From Rehmannia glutinosa (taxonomy: Eukaryota > Streptophyta > Magnoliopsida > Lamiales > Orobanchaceae): a stretch of DNA of 64,000 bases. The notes under the pieces are model-generated. The model ran no database searches. It was not told the origin of the DNA and worked only from the letters and a program-made list of their open reading frames with translations. Positions within the stretch are counted from its first letter, which is position 1. Every line of letters starts with the position of its first letter. The stretch is taken from assembly GCA_016081115.2 (NCBI GenBank), contig CM071930.1, forward strand, positions 8,599,419-8,663,418. Direction: 5' to 3'. The position numbers and the translations under genes were made by a program. Below are positions 57,815 to 64,000 of this stretch, piece by piece.

Positions 57815-58326
57815 CCAGTGTGAGTTTCAGTGTTGCAACACCATATGCATCATTTCTTTTTCTTGATGTGTTGCAACCTCTTGTTGATCTTAATTCTTTC
57901 GCATTAGTCATTTTGCATTTTTAAGATCATTTCATTGGCTTATCTCTGTTTTAGTGTTGTAACTCTATTGAGTACTCCTTTGATGAAACCCTTACCTAAA
58001 AACAATTGTGGATCAAATTGCAAACAAAATGATTTTCCCATGTGAAAGATGTATTTATTTTTTGAGCCTTTGATGGAAAACGTTGCATATACATTGTGTG
58101 TGAAAGCTATCCAGTTGTGAACTATTATCTGTTCTTTTATATGCTTGAATCATGTTATGATCTTTTGAGAAAGAACTACCCGTGTTTTGGAGCGAAAGCT
58201 ACCGACTGGCTTATTTTTCCATTGTTGATTCCTTTCACTCAAAAGATTTTTAAATGGGAAAAGGATTTTGATCCATTGACTTTGTATGGCGATGTTCTTG
58301 AAAAAGGTGGTACAACACTGGGTTAC

Positions 58327-59589
58327 TGTTAATCCAAGTGGCTACGATAATCTAGAGGGGAGTGAATAGATTATGCCGATTTTTTAAATTTCGCCCTCTT
58401 TTTCGAGTGAACAAGCAACGATAGAAACTGTAAATGCAGAAAATAAACAACACACGTTAATTTATAGAGGTTCAACCCACCTAGGGCCTAATCCTCTACC
58501 ACCCCAGTATCTCCGGGATGGATTTCAAAAAGAAAAAAAGATTTTATTAATTACCACAATTAATACAACACCACCTTTGAGGATTACCACAATCCTCTTA
58601 CAACACCTTCAAGGAGATTACCACAATCTTCCTTCAACACCTATGAAGAGTACCACACTCTTCAACACCTAAGATCACCCAAGTGTGCTCTTACCATAAG
58701 AACAACAACAAGGATATCTTGTTTTGGATGATGGACAAAATTCAAGATTACAACTCGATAATGATAATACAAATATAGAGTGCAAGTGTAATCAAGAATG
58801 AAAAGCCTAGACCTCAAGAATGTGCAAGTGAAAGTATTTATGGTAATACAACAAGAGTTTTTTTGACAAAATGTTTGTTTGTATGCTTTTGCTTGTATGT
58901 TATATTCTTGTTGCTTGAATGGTTTCTCTATTCATAGGAGAGGTCTTGGTTTGATTTCCAGACACTGGCTCCTTCTTGGAGAGTGATTTCTGCAAAAAAT
59001 AATGTAATTAAACTCAAGAAATAGTTGTTAGAAATCAACCCCTTAAATTGGGGAAAAGTTGTCTGAAAATCCAACGGATAGTTTGCTGTCAAAACCATAT
59101 AGCGACCAATCTCGCAGAGATAAGAGTTTGAAATAATTTTCATGAAAAATACACAGGGGGACCGGTCGACGGGGGGTCCGACCGGTCGACCCCTGTGTGA
59201 ACCGGTTGGGGTCTTTCAAAATGCAATACAGGGAGTTCTGTAATCTTAAGCATGCTCCCAGGCACCGAGTCGCCCTTAGGTCGACCGGTCGCCCACACCG
59301 ATTGACCTCCGAGTCGACCGATCGCCCTCTCCTATTTTCCTTTCGTCCTGTTTTCTTTTTCAAAACTCAACTTCAGGTACGGGTTGCCCTATAGGGTGAC
59401 CGGTCCAACACGAGACATAAGTGTTGTCCAATTTTTATCGAAAATAAACTTCAAGAAATACTCCGAAAAATTAGTAAAAACATTTTATGTCGATCGGGAG
59501 TATTTGGACAATATTTTGAAACATTGTTTTGGTGTAAAAACTCATTTAAACAAAATCATCAAAATCATGATAAAAACATTTATCTAACA
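58327..59589 (-). repeat. 3' LTR of element C
   Basis: 1263 bp, about 220 bases shorter than in A and B. It contains a U5 inverted repeat (GATAATCTA...TAGATTAT), the hairpin series, and CG-rich words at 59160-59330 (GACCGGTCGAC several times). Confidence 0.9.
58545..58703 (-). other. hairpin array in the element C LTR
   Basis: In element orientation there are five hairpins: arms GTTCTT/AAGAGC (weak), GAAGAGT/ACTCTTC (58664-58644), GGAAGATT with AATCTCC and a bulge (58634-58611), GAGGATT/AATCCTC (58597-58579) and TATTAATT/AATTAATA (58565-58545). Four loops are GTGGT and one is ATGGT. GAGGATT/AATCCTC against GAAGATT/AATCTTC is a clean compensatory change. Confidence 0.85.
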
Positions 59590-60830
59590 AACTCCATCCT
59601 TTTGATGATTACAAACCAAAATAATTTTAAGAGGACGATTTTGAAAACAAAACAATTTTCCGGTCAAAGAGTAAACTATCCGTTTAGAGCAACAACAAAC
59701 TATGCATTATAACCAAATAGAAGGGAGTTAAGATTTTCAAAGACATTTTACAAAAGCTCCCCCTATCAACAAGCCCATCAAGAAGAATCAATACAAAAAC
59801 TAGAAGCTTTAGCTTTTACCATGTAAACATGAAAAACATGAGCATAGAAGCTCCCCATGTCAAAAACAATCATTAACCATGCATATAAGTCCATAATACA
59901 TCCAATGGACTAAGTATACTTCACAGCTTTTGGCTTTAAGGAGCCATAGCTTATAGCTTCTTTCGCGAGCTTTTATTAGCTTCTTTGAGCTAACGAGCCA
60001 ATTTCTATTTCTCCCCTTTGGAATCATCAAAAAGTATGTTAGCACGATAAAAACATAATTCATGTATATCAAAGTGCGCTAAGTAGTCGATTTATCGGGC
60101 TTTTGAAAATTTGAAGCTTAAAATCCAATTAACAAAGGAGAAGTTGTTCATATAAAATGCACAAGCTCGTTTAAGTGGAAAAACATGATCTCTATAAGTG
60201 TAAAGGACTTTTAAAATCGAGAGAATCATGTAATTGATGAAATTTTCTTTGCGATAATTCATCGAACACTTGGCGGGCGTTAAGATTTGAAGTTGTATAT
60301 AACTCTTGTAAATATAATCAAGCCAAAAAATTTCATCATCAAATCAATGTATACAACATCCAAACATCAACAATTAATGAGCTCATCACAATCATATAGA
60401 ACTTGCATCAAGAAATTTACATATAAGTCAAATTCTTAAGGGTTCAACCCAATTGAGCTAAGTGAGTAGAATTCTTACCAATCAATCGGTAAAGATGAGC
60501 AATAATGATGATAAACGAGCATAATGAAGTCCAAGGTATATAATTAATACAATAAAACTCATTTGGAGTGAATTGTGTGTGCAAATGACAAAGGGGACGA
60601 AAAATGAGTTGAAAGAGCCAAAATGGTTAAGTCTGAAAACAGAAATGGTTTTATTCAACATTTGGCTTAGGGCGACCGGTCGAGGGCTAGGCCGACCGGT
60701 CGACCTCAGCCAATCGACCAGCTGTTCGATTTGTTTTTCAAAAATCTGAAGTTTGATCCAAAAATCTGATTTTTCGCCCCTAAGTTTCAAAAACATGCAA
60801 AATGCAAATATAGACCTCATTCAATATGCA
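59590..60830 (-). other. 3' noncoding region of element C
   Basis: Begins with a weakened purine tract (complement AAAAGGATGGAGTT). CTCCCC tracts lie near 59757 and 59850. A CG-rich palindrome patch is at 60671-60720, the same relative position as in element B (24801-24845). No gene. Confidence 0.65.
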
Positions 60831-62763
60831 TTATGCCTAACCGAGCTCGTATAGATGCAAAAGTTTCGGAAGATAGCGGTTTTGTAAATGTCCGCCAATT
60901 GATCTTGAGATGGTACGAAAGATATCTCAATTTTTCGTTTTGAAACACAATCCCTTAGAAAATAATGTGGAATCTCAATATGTTTAGTACGGTTATGAAG
61001 AACTGGGTTTTAGGCAATATTTATAGCGGATATATTATCACAAAAGATAGGAACATTTTCAAAAGAACATTTGTAATCCGCTAAAGTTTGTTTCATCCAA
61101 AGAAGTTGAGTACAACAAAAGGCTGCGGAAATATATTCAGCTTCGTTCGTTAAAAGTGAAATACAATTTTGTTTCTTTAAAAACCAAGAAACTAGGCAAT
61201 CGCCTAAAAATAAACATGATCCGGAAGTACTTTTACGATCATCAATATTACCCGCATAGTCTGAATCACTATAACCTTTAAGAGAAAAAATTTCATTCTT
61301 TGGATAAAATAAGCCATATTGAATAGTGCCTTTTAAATATCGAAAAATCCTTTTAACGGCACTCATATGAGATTCTTTGGGATTGCTTTGAAAACGAGCA
61401 CATAGGCATACAACATGAAGAATGTCCAGTTTACTTGCGGTTAAATAAAGTAAACTACCAATCATACCTCGATATTTTGATTCATCCACGGACTTGCCTT
61501 TTTCATCTTTGTCAATTTTGACATTTGTTGCCATTGGGGTAGAGACGATTCTTCCTTCTTCAATGCCGAACTTTTTCAAAAGTTCTTTTGTATATTTTGA
61601 TTGAGAAATATAAATACCTTCGTGGCATTGCTTAATTTGAAGTCCAAGGAAGAAATTAAGCTTCCCCATCATGCTCATCTCAAATTCAGCTTGTATCAAC
61701 TTAGAAAATTTCTTGCACAAGGATTCATTAGTATCACCAAAATTAATATCATCAACATAAATTTGCACAAGTAAGCAATCTTGTCTTTTTCAAACACAAA
61801 GATAGTAGTATCAATTTTACCTCTTGTAAAACCATTTTGCAAAAGAAAAGAGCTATGTATATCATACCATGCACGGGGTGCTTATTTTAAACCATACAAG
61901 GCCTTTTTAAGTTTATAAACATCATTAGGCCTAGAAAAATTTTCAAACCCCGGAGGTTATTTTACATAGACTTCTTCTTGAATAAAACCATTTAAAAATG
62001 CGGATTTAACATCCATTTGGTGAAGGTTGAAATTTTTAAAATAAGAATAGGCAAGTAAAATGCGAATAGCTTCTAAACGTGCTACGGGTGCAAATGTTTC
62101 ATCATAATCAATACCTTCTTCTTGGAAATACCCTTGAGCTACTAACCTTGCCTTGTTTCGAATAATGTTGCCTTGATCATCGAGTTTGTTCTGGAATACC
62201 CATTTTGTACCAATAATTGTTTGAAATGGAGGACAATGTATCAATTCCCATACATCATTTCTTTCAAATTGATTCAACTCCTCTTGCATTTCCAAAAACC
62301 AATCCTCATCTTCAATAGCCTCCTTAGCATTTTTAGGCTCTTTTTGAGATATAAGAGCTTTCTCGGCAAATTTTCTTTGGGTCATCACTTTATTAAGGGG
62401 ATCACCAATAATAAGATCTTTTGGGTGATCTCCCTTAAATTTCAATGCCACGGGAAGATCCGAAGTATCACCTTTGTCTTCTTGAGGAACATTTAAAGTG
62501 GATGGTTGATCATTTGAGGTAAAATGTTGATCATTTTGAGCATCATTTTGAACAATGGGTTCAATAATATCTTCTTCATCACTATCATCATTTGGTATCC
62601 TTTCAACACCCGATACTTCATTGAATTTTACATGAATGGATTCTTCAACAACCATACTAGTCTTATTGTAAACCCGATATGATTTGCTCTTGGTTGTATA
62701 CCCCATAAATATTCCTTCATCGGCCTTAGGATCAAGTTTGTCTAATTGATCCTTAGTGTTCAA
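60831..62763 (-). pseudogene. element C reverse transcriptase and RNase H
   Basis: 62763-61957 holds the integrase tail and RT start (WVFQNKLDDQGNIIRNKARL, VAQGYFQEEGIDYDETFAPV, HQMDVKSAFLNGFIQEEVYV), then a stop where PPGFE follows. 61950-61770 holds YKLKKALYGLK and APRAWY with further stops. 61768-61010 holds catalytic YVDD, SMMGKLNFFLGLQIKQC, SDSDYAGNIDDRKSTSG and NEAEYISAAFCCTQLLW. A stop at about 61007 interrupts NIA-NPVLHNRTKHIEIP, which continues to about 60840. Three or more stops, so not translatable as a whole. Confidence 0.88.
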
Positions 62764-62820
62764 AATAAAACATATACATCCAAATATTTTGAAGTAGCTA
62801 ATATTTGGAGTTCTTCATTT

Positions 62821-63390
62821 TCAAAGCTCATATGGAGTTTTATTCATTTTAGGACGAATATAAACTCGATTAATGACATAGCAAACGGTACTTACGGCTT
62901 CGGCCCAAAAGTATTTTGGAAGTGAAAATTCATTGAGCATGGACCGACTCATCTCTTGAAGTGTCCTATTCTTCCTCTCGGCTACTCCATTTTGTTGATG
63001 TGTCCTTGGAGCCGAAAAATTGTGTGCATATCCCTTGGTTTCACAAAAGACTCTAAATTCACCATCAAATTCTCCACCTCGATAACTTCGAATAGACTTA
63101 ATAGTATCTTCACTTTCATTCTCAATAAGTCTACACAACTTAACAAACTCATTAACGGCATTGCTTTTATTTGCAAGAAAGAGAGTCCTAGTATATCTAG
63201 AAAAATCATCGACAATAACGAAAGTGTAATGTTTTCCACTTAGACTAGTCGTACCAATATCCCCATACAAATCTAAATGAAGAAATTGTAGAGGCTTGGT
63301 TGTGGAAATTTCATTTTTGGGCTTAAAACTACTCTTAATTAATTTGTTCTTTTGACAAGTGTCACATAAGCCAAGATTTTCAAAATTCAA
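62821..63390 (-). pseudogene. element C integrase core
   Basis: 190 codons: CDTCQKNKLIKSSFK, FLHLDLYGD (first catalytic Asp), FVIVDDFSRYT, IRSYRGGEFDGEF, HNFSAPRTHQQNGVAERKNR (catalytic Glu region). The second catalytic Asp, in the invariant RSDRGGEF block, is Tyr here. Even if translated, this integrase should be inactive. The frame is separated from RT by a short disrupted stretch (62764-62820). Confidence 0.87.
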
Positions 63391-64000
63391 TTTGGTAGTC
63401 CTTTTACATGTTGATTTTTGTAAATAATTTTCAAATTCTTGTATCCAACATGTCCAAGTCGCCTATGCCATAAACTCGTTAAATCATTATTGTCAACATT
63501 TTGACTAACCAAATCACTTGTACAAATTTTTTAAAGATTGTCTTTTCTATTTGCTCCACAAATAATTTCATCATTTTTAAGAATAAGGCATTTTTCTTTA
63601 TTGAAAATAACATTATAATTTGAGTCATAAAGTTGGCTTAACACTTATCAAAATAAACTTAAGCCCTTCTACTAAAAGAACGTTACTAAGAGAGAAAGGA
63701 GAGCTACCAATTTCTCTATTTCCAATAATTCTTCCTTTGCCATTGCCGAACATGGCCATACCCTCTTCTGGAGCTTGATGTTGGTAAAAAGTTCTCTCTT
63801 TCCGGTCATATGGTGTGAACACCCGCTGTCCACGGGCCATTTTGAATCCTCCATGGTTGTTATAGCCCCTATTACCTACAAATGAAGCACTTTTAGGTAC
63901 CCTATAATTTTGGGGTCCATGGGGGTTAGTCTTGAGACCTTTGGGTCTCCAAACATAGCTAAAATTATTTTTCAATTTACAATGAGAAACATAATGACCA
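63391..64000 (-). pseudogene. element C gag end, protease and pre-integrase region
   Basis: The frame 63975-63625 begins in the gag linker (YVWRPKGLKTNPHGPQNYRV, compare YCWRPKSLKTNPKEPKHIRV in A). The protease site WPVDSGCSHHMTGKRELF is in the neighbouring frame at about 63845-63795. LSNVLLVEGLKFILIS follows in the first frame. At least two frameshifts. 63391-63620 carries the pre-integrase part in pieces. It continues beyond the window. Confidence 0.8.

Larger units (their letters stand above)
54936..58326 (+). mobile_element. LTR retrotransposon D: copia-type with most of pol deleted
   Basis: Primer site TGGTATCAAGAG at 55751-55762. Upstream of it is LTR-like sequence beginning perhaps at TGTTGTAACTCT (54939). 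Downstream are gag, protease and pre-integrase, then a jump into the end of RNase H. The 3' part (57815-58326) shares GTGTTGTAACTCT with the 5' side but ends where element C inserted, so the 3' LTR is not fully defined. Orientation +. Confidence 0.75.
58327..64000 (-). mobile_element. LTR retrotransposon C: copia-type with pol, runs off the window
   Basis: Minus orientation. The 3' LTR is at 58327-59589 (plus-strand borders TGTTAATCC...TATCTAACA). The interior continues to the window end with gag end, protease, integrase, RT and RNase H. LTR structure, hairpins and palindromes match A and B, and it is the only family member here with most of pol. It cut element D. The expected target duplication GTTAC (58322-58326) should recur beyond the window. 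Confidence 0.88.

Noticed and set aside
1..64000. tRNA or rRNA genes
   Set aside because: No cloverleaf with conserved A and B boxes or rRNA signature was noticed. The TGGTATCAGAG words are retrotransposon primer sites, not tRNA genes.

Overview
This is nuclear DNA of a eudicot plant (probably an asterid; the species cannot be told from the sequence). Evidence: spliced genes with short GT-AG introns, an intronless cytosolic ribosomal protein gene with a plant-type telo-box/site II promoter, a plant-only NPH3-type gene, and dense Ty1/copia, Ty3/gypsy, Mutator, hAT and LINE remnants. Only three host genes are seen: the last four exons of a mitochondrial porin (VDAC, + strand, ends 2816), ribosomal protein L26 (- strand, 7745-7305), and a complete four-exon BTB/POZ-NPH3 gene (+ strand, 46616-51418). 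From memory, the Arabidopsis counterparts are consecutive loci (At3g49920, At3g49910, At3g49900), so the three genes probably form an old conserved block now split by about 38 kb of transposon DNA.

Region 8000-39019 is one Mutator-like element (long terminal inverted repeats, 8-9 bp target duplication) that landed about 250 bp upstream of the L26 start codon. Its own body is only about 4.9 kb. It carries a MURA transposase N-terminus, a plant-mobile-domain (PMD) gene remnant and a further ORF. It was blown apart by LTR elements: element A (10099-18017, copia-type, TSD GGGCC) and element G (18526-36734, gypsy chromovirus, TSD TGACA). G in turn holds element B (21998-30000, copia-type, same family as A, TSD ACACG). 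The nest is therefore three levels deep, and every boundary can be read to the base.

Region 39020-46615 holds a gag-only copia fragment and a 3 kb non-autonomous Mutator-type element (42481-45461, perfect 9-bp TSD), itself hit by a hAT-type element (43069-44001, perfect 8-bp TSD). The NPH3 gene has small MITEs in two introns and in its 3' flank. Region 53300-54930 is a LINE ORF2 remnant, 54936-58326 a copia element with most of pol deleted, and 58327 to the window end a third member (C) of the A/B copia family. C keeps most of pol but with stops and a changed integrase catalytic residue.

The most striking new signal is in the LTRs of the A/B/C copia family. The transcribed part of each LTR, between the TATA box and the AATAAA signal, holds a run of up to eight short hairpins. 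All have 5-base loops close to GTGGT, and their stem sequences differ from hairpin to hairpin and copy to copy by compensating changes. The loop word is also the first bases of the tRNA primer-binding site. These LTRs also carry clusters of the CG-rich palindromic word GTCGACCGGTCG.
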